Shown one piece after another: positions 1-7,933 of a stretch of 37,955 bases of DNA (positions are counted from its first letter, which is position 1; the number at the start of each line of letters is the position of its first letter). Both the position numbers and the translations under genes were made by a program. The DNA comes from Candidatus Gallimonas gallistercoris (GTDB lineage: Bacteria; Bacillota; Clostridia; Christensenellales; Borkfalkiaceae): assembly GCA_019117085.1 (NCBI GenBank), contig DXAJ01000030.1, positions 1 to 37,955 on the forward strand, read 5' to 3'. The notes beneath the pieces were generated by a model, which was not told the origin of the DNA, searched no databases, and saw only the letters and a list, made by a program, of their open reading frames with translations.

Positions 1-396
1 ATCAGCGTATTTTTTGAAGTCAACAGACTGCATTTGAAGGACTTCCTCGCGCAACACTTCCAGCTCCCTCAGCGATTCAGACAGGCTATCTATTTTTTGC
101 TTGACAGCGGCAGCCTGTTCCGTTAGAACAGCAGCAATTTCAGCCGGTGTATCAAGAGGAATAAGCCGATTCTTTATATCGTCCAGAGAAAAACCTAAGT
201 GTTTGAGGGACAAAATCTGATGAAGTTTAACGATGTCTTTATCCGTATATAACCTACGTCCCCCTTCGCTCATGGCCGAGGGAGAAAGCAAGCCTTCTCT
301 ATCGTAATGTTGTAATGTCCGTACAGTAACGTCCATTTTCTTTGCGACTTCGCCAACTGTCATATAGCCCTGTGGTATAGCCTTATGTTTATCCAT
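1..396 (-). CDS. MerR-family transcriptional regulator (C-terminus beyond window edge)
   Basis: The visible part is 132 codons, starting MDKHKAIPQGYMTVGEVAKK and still open at base 1. Residues 12-80 form a MerR winged-helix DNA-binding domain: the VGEVAKKMDVTVRTLQHYD helix-turn-helix, then a wing with GGRRLYTDKDI. A long amphipathic dimerisation helix follows (about 85-132, rich in E, L and K). The domain resembles the TipAL/Mta/BmrR branch, whose C-terminal effector domain would lie outside the window, so the ligand cannot be named. The start is fixed by an AGGAGGTG Shine-Dalgarno at 401-407. Base composition is clearly more AT-rich than the genes from 811 onward, and a palindromic element lies just upstream, both of which suggest transfer. 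It probably autoregulates through the 19-bp-spacer promoter at 415-445. Confidence 0.93.
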   Translation of the reverse strand, partial: MDKHKAIPQGYMTVGEVAKKMDVTVRTLQHYDREGLLSPSAMSEGGRRLYTDKDIVKLHQILSLKHLGFSLDDIKNRLIPLDTPAEIAAVLTEQAAAVKQKIDSLSESLRELEVLREEVLQMQSVDFKKYAD

Positions 397-414
397 ATCA
401 CACCTCCTGCTTAT

Positions 415-445
415 AGTATATCTCATTACGCTACGTCACAAGCAA
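415..445 (-). promoter_or_regulatory. MerR-type promoter with 19-bp spacer and operator dyad
   Basis: On the minus strand there is a -35 TTGCTT (440-445) and a -10 TATACT (415-420) separated by 19 bp. Over-long 19-20 bp spacers are the hallmark of MerR-activated promoters. Inside the spacer sits the short dyad ACG-TAG-CGT, a likely operator for the adjacent MerR protein. The transcript would lead into the MerR gene, 19 bp downstream of the -10. Confidence 0.7.
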
Positions 446-550
446 GTGTTTTTTGAAAAAATTTCAAGAATAAATACGGAATAGCAGGTGGCCGCCTATC
501 AAATTCTTGTGTGTTACTTTATCGCACATGAGCATTGTATCCCCAATTGT

Positions 551-696
551 TGCCACACAATTCCGTTTTTTTTGTGCCATACTATCCAACATATACACAA
601 ATAAAATACGAGTGGGAGATACGAGATGCCGATATTCGGCACCCGTATTTTATTCTTAATATGTCAGATACAAAATTATTATGGAATTGTGTGGCA
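551..696. mobile_element. 146-bp MITE-like palindromic element
   Basis: Perfect 14-bp terminal inverted repeats, TGCCACACAATTCC (551-564) and its complement (683-696), bound an AT-rich element with no coding capacity. Nested inside are 11-bp arms AATAAAATACG (600-610) and CGTATTTTATT (644-654), and a central hairpin TGCCGA-tat-TCGGCA (627-641). The whole element can fold into one long imperfect stem. This is the architecture of a miniature inverted-repeat element or a very short non-autonomous IS derivative. Target-site duplication is unclear: TTGT occurs at both flanks but offset by one base. With the AT-rich MerR gene it fills the 397-810 gap; a weak extra dyad (CAAGAAT 465-471 and ATTCTTG 503-509) lies between them. 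Confidence 0.65.
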
Positions 697-715
697 GTTG
701 TGAGTATATCACAAC
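697..715. repeat. Short perfect inverted repeat abutting the MITE-like element
   Basis: GTTGTGA (697-703) and TCACAAC (709-715) flank a 5-base centre and begin exactly where the right terminal repeat of the 551-696 element ends. It could be part of the insertion target, an outer piece of the element, or an operator; no gene start is nearby. Confidence 0.5.
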
Positions 716-760
716 TTTGAACAAATTGCAAGGGGTTGAGGGGAGTTTCTCCAAATTTCT

Positions 761-794
761 CCAAAAAAAAAACGGCTGCCCCGCAGGACAGCCG
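761..794 (-). terminator. Rho-independent terminator of the P-type ATPase gene
   Basis: Reading the minus strand, a stem CGGCTGtCC/GGgCAGCCG (773-794) with a short loop is followed by an uninterrupted run of ten T. It lies 17 bp past the ATPase stop codon. Confidence 0.93.
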
Positions 795-810
795 AAAAAC
801 AAGTCTGTTT

Positions 811-3477
811 TTACTTGTGATGGCGCACGAGTTCGAGCGACTTTGCGATCTCCATCACGATGATGGGCACGATGGAAAGCCCGATGCCGATGACGTAGAC
901 CTGCCAGGGCAGATATTCGCTGCCGAAGCCGAACACCGTCATGACGCCCGGCGTGAACATGACGAACGCGATGAGCGCGAGCGCGATGAGCGTGACGATG
1001 TTGAGGAACTTGTTCGTGAACGGCCCCACTTTGAAGAGGGAGTGCCCCGAACGCATGTTGTAGGCGTGGAGCGTCTGCGAGAGGGCGAGCACAAAGAAGG
1101 TCGCCGCGCTGCATGCCTCATCCCCGAGACCGAAGCCGAAGCGGGCGATGCAGTAGCTTGCGAGCGACAGTCCTGCGAACATACAGCCTTGCAGCACGAT
1201 CTGGATGCCGTAGCCGTGGGCGAAGATACTTTCGCTTTTTGAGCGCGGCTTGTGGTCCATGACGTCGGGCTCGAGTTTTTCCATGCCGAGCGCGATGGCG
1301 GGCAGGGAGTCGCCGATGAGGTTGATCCACAAGAGCTGGATGGAGATGAAGGGGGAGAACTGCCAGATGCACATCGAAAGGAAGACGACGATGACTTCGG
1401 AGATGTTGGTCCCGAGGAGGAAGCCCACGACCTTCTTGATGTTGGAGTAGATGCCGCGGCCTTCCTTGACGGCGTCGACGATGGTCGCGAAGTTGTCGTC
1501 GGTGAGCGTCATGTCGGCAGCGCCCTTCGCAACGTCGGTGCCCGTGATGCCCATCGCGCAGCCGATGTCGGCGGCTTTCAGTGCGGGCGCGTCGTTGACG
1601 CCGTCGCCCGTCATCGAGACGACCTGGCCCTTCTTCTGCCATGCCTTGACGATGCGGATCTTGTTTTCGGGCGAAACGCGCGCATAGACGGAGATGTGTT
1701 CGACTTCCTTATCGAGCTCTTCGTCGCTCATGGCGTCGAGTTCTGCGCCCGTGATGGCTCTGTCGCCTTCGAGCAGGATGCCGAGCTCCCTTGCGATGGC
1801 GGAGGCGGTGATGACGTGGTCGCCCGTGATCATGACGGGCTTGATGCCCGCCTTGCGGCAGACGGCGACTGCCTCCTTTGCCTCGGGGCGAGGGGGGTCG
1901 ATCATGCCGACGAGCCCGAGGAAGGTGAGCCCGTATTCGAGTTCTTCGCTCGTGGGTTCTTCGGAAAGGGCGTCGAGCTCCTTATAGCCGACGGCGAGCA
2001 CGCGCAGGGCGTCCGCGCTCATTTCGTCGTTGACTTTTCGCGCCTTTTCGATGTCGCCCGCAACGCAGCGCTGCGCCATGACGTCGAACGCGCCCTTGAC
2101 GACGGCGACGAGCTTGCCGTCGATCTTGTTGACGGTCGTCATCAGCTTGCGGTCTGAGTCGAAGGGGAGGGAGGCGAGGCGGGGGCAGCTCTCGTTGAGA
2201 GCATCCTTTTCGCTGCCCAATTTGTGCGCGGCGAGCACGATGGCGGTCTCGGTGGGGTCGCCGAGGTGCACTTCCTTGTCGCCTTCGAATTCGACGGAGC
2301 CGTCGCAGCACAGCGTGCCCCAGGTGAGGAGCTTCGCTGTCTTTTCGTCGGTGTTTGCGGGGTCGAAGGGGGTCGCCTCGCCGCCGTCCACATACGTCTT
2401 GACGAGCGTCATGCGGTTCTGGGTGAGGGTGCCCGTCTTATCCGAGCAGATGACGGAAGCGGAGCCCAGCGTCTCCACGGCGGGCAGGCGCTTGATGATG
2501 GCGTTCTTTTTCACCATGCGCGTCACGCCGATGGAGAGCACGATGGTGACGACGGCGGGCAGCCCTTCGGGGATCGCCGAAACGGCGAGCGAGACTGCCG
2601 TCATGAAGAGCTCGATCCAGTGGTCGATGCCCCGGTTGTTGGGCATGCACGCGCCGATGATGAAGATGATGGCGCACGCCGCGAGCGCGACGATGCCGAG
2701 GTATTTCCCGAGCTGCGCGAGCTTGTTCTGAAGGGGGGTGCGCGTCTCCTTCTCGCCTGCAAGAAGGCCCGCGATCTTGCCCATCTCGGTGTTCATGCCC
2801 GTGCCCGTGACGACGGCGGTCGCCGAACCGTAGGTGAGCGAGCAGCCCGAGAAGACCATGTTGGTGCGATCGCCGACGGAGGCGTTCCCCTTGACTTCGG
2901 CGCGCGCATCCTTTTCGGCGGGCACGCTCTCGCCCGTGAGGGCAGATTCTTCCGATTTTAAGTTGGAGCTCGTCAGAAGCCTTGCGTCCGCGGGGACGAA
3001 GTCGCCCGCTTCGAGGTGGATGATGTCGCCGGGGACGAGCGCGGAGGCCTGGATGAACTTTTCCTTGCCGTCGCGCAGCACGCGGGCGTGGGGGGCGGAC
3101 ATGTTTTTGAGCGCTTCGAGCGCCTTTTCCGCCTTGCTCTCCTGCACGACGCCCATGACGGCGTTCAGGACGACGATGAAGACGATGAGGGCGGGCTCGA
3201 CGAATTCGATGGCAGGCGCCTTTCCGTTGACCACCTCATAGCAGATGACGCCGAAGGAAATGCACGCCGCGATGAGCAGGATGATGATCATCACGTCCTT
3301 GAACTGCTCGAGAAAGCGGGCGAACAAGCTCTTTTTCTTCTGCTCCTGGAGCTTGTTCTCGCCGTAGCGCGCGAGACGCGCCTGCGCCTCTTCCTCGGTG
3401 AGGCCCTTCTGGGCGTCCGTCGCAAGGTCTTTTACGACGTCGCCCGAAGGGCAGCTGTAAAACTCTTGTTTTTGCAC
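811..3477 (-). CDS. Calcium-transporting P-type ATPase (type IIA, SERCA-like)
   Basis: This 888-aa integral membrane pump is full length for the P2A family and exports Ca2+ by ATP hydrolysis. It has an N-terminal actuator segment with TGES, a phosphorylation motif DKTGTLTQN with the phosphorylated Asp at residue 346, and TGDGVNDAP in the P domain. Helix M4 carries AIPEGLPAVV, the Ca2+-ATPase signature. M5 has the N-x-x-E pair (TNISEVIV) and M6 has WINLIGDSLPA. The M6 N and D ligands are present, but the usual Thr between them is Gly, a small departure from SERCA. The start is GTG at 3477 with an AAGGAG site just upstream. It is a single-gene unit with its own terminator. Mn2+ as an alternative substrate cannot be excluded. 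Confidence 0.93.
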   Translation of the reverse strand: MQKQEFYSCPSGDVVKDLATDAQKGLTEEEAQARLARYGENKLQEQKKKSLFARFLEQFKDVMIIILLIAACISFGVICYEVVNGKAPAIEFVEPALIVFIVVLNAVMGVVQESKAEKALEALKNMSAPHARVLRDGKEKFIQASALVPGDIIHLEAGDFVPADARLLTSSNLKSEESALTGESVPAEKDARAEVKGNASVGDRTNMVFSGCSLTYGSATAVVTGTGMNTEMGKIAGLLAGEKETRTPLQNKLAQLGKYLGIVALAACAIIFIIGACMPNNRGIDHWIELFMTAVSLAVSAIPEGLPAVVTIVLSIGVTRMVKKNAIIKRLPAVETLGSASVICSDKTGTLTQNRMTLVKTYVDGGEATPFDPANTDEKTAKLLTWGTLCCDGSVEFEGDKEVHLGDPTETAIVLAAHKLGSEKDALNESCPRLASLPFDSDRKLMTTVNKIDGKLVAVVKGAFDVMAQRCVAGDIEKARKVNDEMSADALRVLAVGYKELDALSEEPTSEELEYGLTFLGLVGMIDPPRPEAKEAVAVCRKAGIKPVMITGDHVITASAIARELGILLEGDRAITGAELDAMSDEELDKEVEHISVYARVSPENKIRIVKAWQKKGQVVSMTGDGVNDAPALKAADIGCAMGITGTDVAKGAADMTLTDDNFATIVDAVKEGRGIYSNIKKVVGFLLGTNISEVIVVFLSMCIWQFSPFISIQLLWINLIGDSLPAIALGMEKLEPDVMDHKPRSKSESIFAHGYGIQIVLQGCMFAGLSLASYCIARFGFGLGDEACSAATFFVLALSQTLHAYNMRSGHSLFKVGPFTNKFLNIVTLIALALIAFVMFTPGVMTVFGFGSEYLPWQVYVIGIGLSIVPIIVMEIAKSLELVRHHK

Positions 3478-3601
3478 GTTGGAACTCCTTTTTTCTTATT
3501 TTCTCTTTTTTCTTGATTTATAACAGCGCAGAAAGCATCCTGCGTTATTTTCACGGGCCGCCCTCGTCGGGCAGGCGAAACGCGCTTTATTCAATTCGCT
3601 C

Positions 3602-3641
3602 AAAAAAAAGATAAGAACTCAGGGACCCCCGAGTTCTTATC
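3602..3641 (-). terminator. Rho-independent terminator after the lipoprotein gene
   Basis: Perfect 11-bp arms GATAAGAACTC (3610-3620) and GAGTTCTTATC (3631-3641) are followed on the minus strand by eight T. It terminates the 3710-4729 gene and separates it from the ATPase gene. Confidence 0.92.
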
Positions 3642-3709
3642 ACTGGGCATATGGTTTCAGGGCTTACATTCCCCGACCGTTTTGTTGTAAGCGCAAGGCG
3701 TATCATCGT

Positions 3710-4729
3710 TTATTTGTTGGCAAAGGCAGCTTCCTTCAGGGTATAGACGAGCGTACCGAGCGATTGCACGACGGGCACTTCCATCTTGAGGAGCACGTTG
3801 CGGTAGGTGTTGTTGTTCGGATCGGTCGTCGCGGCATACACGAGCGTCTGCGCCTGCCCCGAAGGGGAGGAATGGTAGACGAGCGGCACTTCTATGGCGT
3901 CGATCTCCTGTTTGACGGCGGTGCCGTCCATCGTGAAGTCCACAGCCGTCTTGACGGCGGCGGAAGATTGGGTGTTCGACGAAGTCCCCGCTTCCGTGAC
4001 GTGGCCCATCACCGAATTGATGGTGCGGAAGGTAACGCCGGAAGAAAGGTCGAGCCCGCGCAGGGCGAAGAGGATCTGCTCGTTGTCGAGATAGGTCGTA
4101 TCCCCTTCGATCTCGTATTCGCGCGTTTCGGGGTCGCGGCGTACCGTTTCCCCCTCTTCGGTCTTGTATTCGGTGAGGTCGGTATAGACGGCCGTCGCCG
4201 TGGTGAGCCCCGCGTCGTAGCTGACGTCATAGGTATAGTGATAGGTCCGGAACGCGCCTTCGAGCGATGCGGGCGACGACGTTTCGGGCGAGGTGGAAAC
4301 AACTTCCTTCTCGCTCATCACGGGCTGCAGCCCGTAGCTCACGGGCAGGAAGGAGACGGTGGACTTCACCGAGTCGGTGAACGTTTCGCTCGCCTTGCCT
4401 GCAAGGAGGTATCTGCCCGAGATGGTAAGTTCGGTGGTGTAGATATAGCCTTCCTTCGTGCTGCCGTCTGCAAGCGTTAAGTTGTCGTTGATGAGCTTCG
4501 TCGTGTAGCTGCCCGTGGCGTATTCCACGGAAAGGCCGCCCGAGGTGTCTTCGGCAGGGGTGAATGTCACTTCATAGGTGAGCTCTTCGAGCGTATCGCC
4601 GACAGAGCCGCCGAGCGCCGTATTGCGGTACCAGTTCGCCGTAAAGGAGAGAGGGACGCCGCCGCTGCACGCACAAAGGAGGGTGAGGGGGGCCAAAAGG
4701 ATGAGCCCCGCCATGCGGATCTTCTTCAT
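3710..4729 (-). CDS. Putative lipoprotein of unknown function
   Basis: This 339-aa secreted protein starts MKKIRMAGLILLAPLTLLCAC, a lipoprotein signal peptide with lipidation expected at Cys21 (L-C-A-C box). The mature part is rich in Thr, Ser, Tyr and Val with alternating hydrophobic residues. This suggests a mostly beta-stranded extracellular domain anchored on the outer face of the membrane. No catalytic motif or known domain is recognisable. The start is set by GGAGG 5 bp upstream and a consensus promoter at 4761-4789. An open frame continues far upstream of this ATG, but only as an antisense shadow of addB. It is monocistronic and divergent from addB. Confidence 0.87.
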   Translation of the reverse strand: MKKIRMAGLILLAPLTLLCACSGGVPLSFTANWYRNTALGGSVGDTLEELTYEVTFTPAEDTSGGLSVEYATGSYTTKLINDNLTLADGSTKEGYIYTTELTISGRYLLAGKASETFTDSVKSTVSFLPVSYGLQPVMSEKEVVSTSPETSSPASLEGAFRTYHYTYDVSYDAGLTTATAVYTDLTEYKTEEGETVRRDPETREYEIEGDTTYLDNEQILFALRGLDLSSGVTFRTINSVMGHVTEAGTSSNTQSSAAVKTAVDFTMDGTAVKQEIDAIEVPLVYHSSPSGQAQTLVYAATTDPNNNTYRNVLLKMEVPVVQSLGTLVYTLKEAAFANK

Positions 4730-4760
4730 GGAAGCCTCCGTTTGAGGGATGTCGTGACCT

Positions 4761-4789
4761 ATTATAGCATATATTTTTGCGTTTGTAAA
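4761..4789 (-). promoter_or_regulatory. Sigma-A promoter of the lipoprotein gene
   Basis: On the minus strand, TTTACA (4784-4789) and TATAAT (4761-4766) are separated by 17 bp, 31 bp upstream of the ATG. It is divergent from the addB promoter about 30 bp away. Confidence 0.8.
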
Positions 4790-4820
4790 AACAAATCGCC
4801 GAAATAAAGAGAAATTTTCA

Positions 4821-4849
4821 TGAAAATCGCGCCGCAAATGTGCTATAAT
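4821..4849 (+). promoter_or_regulatory. Extended -10 promoter of the addBA operon
   Basis: TGCTATAAT (extended -10; TATAAT at 4844-4849) is preceded at 17 bp by a weak -35, TGAAAA (4821-4826). Transcription would begin near 4856. That rules out the ATG at 4820 as the addB start and supports 4901. Confidence 0.72.
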
Positions 4850-4900
4850 GGAAGCACGTTGGGCGGGACGCCCCTTTGTTCCCGCCCGAAGGAGGGGACT

Positions 4901-7900
4901 ATGCCCAACATCATCGGAGCGCCTACGCTCGACGATGCGCTCTCCGCCCTTGCTGCCGCCGTCTCGGAAAACGAGGAAAGGGGAGAAAGGACGCTCATCT
5001 TCTGCGAAGACAAGGTGACTCTGCTTGCGGAGCGCGCCGTGCTCGAAGCGGTGGGGGGCACCATGCTCACCGAGGTCACCACCTTCGCCCGCTTTCTTTC
5101 GGGGGCGCAGACGGGCGCGCGCCTTCTTTCCAAACAGGGGTCGGTGATGGCGGTCTCTGCCATCCTTTCCGCCAAAGAAAGCGAGCTGAACATCTTCCGC
5201 CGCGGCGCCGCACAGGCAGTCTACGAAACGCTTGCCCAGCTCATGGCGTCCCGCGTCGATGAGGAGCTGCTCCTGCGCGGGGCGGAGGAAGCGGAGGGCA
5301 CGCTTTCCGCAAAACTCAAAGATCTCGCGCTGCTGCTTTCCGCTTACAAAGAATTTCTCCGTGCGCGCGTGTTCGTCGACGAGAGCGGCTATCTCGCCCT
5401 GCTGCCAGAGGCGCTCTCCGCCGCGGGCCTTCGCGAGGCAAACGTCATCTTCTTCGCCTTCCCCTCTTTCACCCGCCAGGGGCAGGAAGGCATCGAAGCA
5501 GCATTCGATGCCGCGAAGAGCGTTTCGGGCATCTTCCTCGCGGGGCGGGCGGGGCTCTACACCAATGCGGCGGCGCGCCTGTTCCGCCTCATCGCGGCGG
5601 AGCGCGGCGTTTCGGTGCCCGCTCAGCTGAAAAGTTCTCTGAACGAGGATGCAAAGCGCCTCTCCGAAGGGCTCTACACCCCCGAAAAGCTCGTGGGCGA
5701 GCCCCTTCCCACCGGACGCGTGCGCGCCTTCACCGTGCTCGACGAAGAGGCGGAATTTTCCGCCGTTGCCGCGCTCATCAGAAAACATGTCGCGGAAGAC
5801 AAGCTCCGCTATTCGGACTTTGCCCTGCTCGTGCAGGATAAAGAGAGTTTCCCGCTCGTGCGCCGCGTCTTTTCTGCCTATCATATCCCCTATTTCGCCG
5901 ACGAAAAGCGGCCCTTTTCCGAACATCCCTTCTGCGCGTTCCTGCTCGACGTGCTCTCCGCGGCGGCAGACGGCGCGCTGCCCGACGAGGCGGACGCCGT
6001 CGCTTCCTCCCTCTATTTCGGCGACGGAGGGCAGTACCGCAATTATTTGCTGAAATACGGCGGCTACCGCGGTGCGGTGCGGCGGGAGATCAAGGAGGGC
6101 GAAGCCGTCAAGGGTTTCGACCGCGAAAAGCTCGTCTCCTGCCGCGAAAGGATGCTCTCGTTCCTTGCGCTCTTTCCCGCAAAGGGCAGCGGCGCTCGGT
6201 ATGCGGAGGGCGTAAACAAACTCATGGAGCTCACGGAGGCGGAGCGCGTCACCGAAGAGCTCAGGGAAAATTTCACGGGCGCGGAACACGCCTTTTTGGA
6301 TCTTTCTCCCCTCAAAGGCGTGCTCGATGAGATCGCCTGCGTCGCCGAGGAGACGATGAAGGCGGGCGAGTTTGCCTCCCTCCTCAGGAGCGGGCTGGAA
6401 GCTTTGGAGATCTCCATGATCCCGCAGTCTACGGACGCCGTGTTTGTGGGCGACGCGACGGAGAGCCGTTTTGCGCGCGTCAGAGTACTGTTTGCGGCGG
6501 GGCTGAACGCGGGCCTTCCCCGCGCCTCGCAGGATACCGCCGTCATCTCGGACGGGGAAATTTCCCGCCTTTCCGAGCTGGAAGTCGTCATCGAACCCGC
6601 CATCGCCGAAGTCAACGCCCGCGCCCGCGAAGGGCTGGCGCTCAACTTGTGTTCTTTCGAAGAACGGCTGTATCTTTCCTGCCCCTTACGCCGCGGCAGC
6701 GAGGAGAGCGAGCCGGGAGAAATTTACCGTTCGGCGGAAAAGCTCTTTTTCATGCCCGCGATGCCCGGACTCTTCCCCTACGACTGTTCGGAGCGCCTGC
6801 CCGCGATACGGGCGATGCTGCGCCTGAAAAACGCGCGCAGCGAACGCGAACGTGAACGGTTTTCTTCGCTTTCCGCCTTTTTGGAAGCGCGCGGGGAGCC
6901 CGTAGCCCGTCTTCTGGGCGAGGATAAAAAGCCGCGCGTCGCGCTCGAAAAGCTGTATTTCCGTGGCGCCGCGTCGCCCACCCTGCTCGAAACGTATTTT
7001 GACTGCCCGTATAAAGGGTTTGCCTCGCGCGGGCTGAGATTGCAGGAGCGCGAAGAGCGCACCGTGATGGCGACGGACACGGGCAATTTCATGCATGCCG
7101 TCCTCGAAACGGCGGCGCGCAGCTTTTCCTCGCTTTCTTCCGAAGAGGAGTGCCGCGCCCTTGCGAGGAAGACGGGCGAAGAACTTCTGAAAACGCCCCG
7201 CTTTGCGGCGCTTGCCGATACCGGCGCGGGCGCCTACACGGGCGAGCGGCTGCTCGCGGAGGGAGAGGAGGTCGCCGCCGCTGCCTACCGCCAGCTCGCC
7301 GCTTCCGAGTTTGCCGTCCTGAAGACGGAGGCGCGCGTCTCCCTCAAAGAGCTCGCCCTCGAGGGCAAGACCGACCGCATCGATACTTCGGACGCCTATG
7401 TGCGCGTCATCGACTATAAGACGGGGGAGATCGAAGATTCCGCGACCGCCTATTATACGGGCAGGAAGCTGCAGCTCGAACTTTACTTGAAGGCCGCTTC
7501 CGAAGGCGGCGTGCCCGCGGGGGCGTTCTACTTCCCCGCCGCAAGCGATATTTCCTCCCCCGAAGACGCCGCAAAGCGCTTCCGGATGCGCGGCTTTTAC
7601 AGCGGGGACGAGGAAGTCGTCCGCCGCATGGACAAGTCGCTCGAAACGGGCGGCGAGAGCGCCGTTTTCGACTACAAACAGGGCGGGCGGACGTCCGATA
7701 AGGCGATGGACGGCGAAGAGTTTGCCGCCTTCCTCGATTATTCGGTGCTCGTTTCCGAGAAGGCCGAACGCGAGATGAAGGAAGGCAACATCGCCCCCTC
7801 GCCCTATAAGGGAGCGTGCAGGTACTGCAAATTCCGTTCGCTGTGCGGCTTCACGGGCGAGGAGCGCAGCGAAAGCGCCGTCAAGTGCGGCGAGATCGCC

Positions 7901-7933
7901 CGCATCGTAAAAAAGGAGAGGGGGGAAGAATGA
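4901..7933 (+). CDS. addB: ATP-dependent helicase/nuclease subunit B
   Basis: This 1010-aa subunit of the AddAB double-strand-break resection enzyme works with AddA to unwind and degrade DNA ends before RecA loading. The C-terminal RecB-like nuclease domain has DRID and the metal-binding DYKTG (Asp838, Lys840). The four Fe-S cysteines that clamp this domain are visible: Cys702 (FDCPYKGF), then Cys973, Cys976 and Cys982 (CRYCKFRSLC). The N-terminal helicase-like part lacks a Walker A GxGKT, unlike B. subtilis AddB, as in RexB-type subunits. The start is ATG 4901 behind GGAGGGG. The stop overlaps the addA start as ATGA, so translation is coupled. Confidence 0.95.
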   Translation: MPNIIGAPTLDDALSALAAAVSENEERGERTLIFCEDKVTLLAERAVLEAVGGTMLTEVTTFARFLSGAQTGARLLSKQGSVMAVSAILSAKESELNIFRRGAAQAVYETLAQLMASRVDEELLLRGAEEAEGTLSAKLKDLALLLSAYKEFLRARVFVDESGYLALLPEALSAAGLREANVIFFAFPSFTRQGQEGIEAAFDAAKSVSGIFLAGRAGLYTNAAARLFRLIAAERGVSVPAQLKSSLNEDAKRLSEGLYTPEKLVGEPLPTGRVRAFTVLDEEAEFSAVAALIRKHVAEDKLRYSDFALLVQDKESFPLVRRVFSAYHIPYFADEKRPFSEHPFCAFLLDVLSAAADGALPDEADAVASSLYFGDGGQYRNYLLKYGGYRGAVRREIKEGEAVKGFDREKLVSCRERMLSFLALFPAKGSGARYAEGVNKLMELTEAERVTEELRENFTGAEHAFLDLSPLKGVLDEIACVAEETMKAGEFASLLRSGLEALEISMIPQSTDAVFVGDATESRFARVRVLFAAGLNAGLPRASQDTAVISDGEISRLSELEVVIEPAIAEVNARAREGLALNLCSFEERLYLSCPLRRGSEESEPGEIYRSAEKLFFMPAMPGLFPYDCSERLPAIRAMLRLKNARSERERERFSSLSAFLEARGEPVARLLGEDKKPRVALEKLYFRGAASPTLLETYFDCPYKGFASRGLRLQEREERTVMATDTGNFMHAVLETAARSFSSLSSEEECRALARKTGEELLKTPRFAALADTGAGAYTGERLLAEGEEVAAAAYRQLAASEFAVLKTEARVSLKELALEGKTDRIDTSDAYVRVIDYKTGEIEDSATAYYTGRKLQLELYLKAASEGGVPAGAFYFPAASDISSPEDAAKRFRMRGFYSGDEEVVRRMDKSLETGGESAVFDYKQGGRTSDKAMDGEEFAAFLDYSVLVSEKAEREMKEGNIAPSPYKGACRYCKFRSLCGFTGEERSESAVKCGEIARIVKKERGEE

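Noticed and set aside
4820-4900. Upstream in-frame ATG for addB at 4820
   Set aside because: It lies upstream of the -10 TATAAT at 4844, so it would not be in the mRNA; ATG 4901 has a strong ribosome-binding site.
3710-6289. Very long minus-strand open frame (859 codons) running antisense to addB into the lipoprotein gene
   Set aside because: Only the last 340 codons have a ribosome-binding site, signal peptide and promoter. The rest is a GC-rich antisense shadow of addB.
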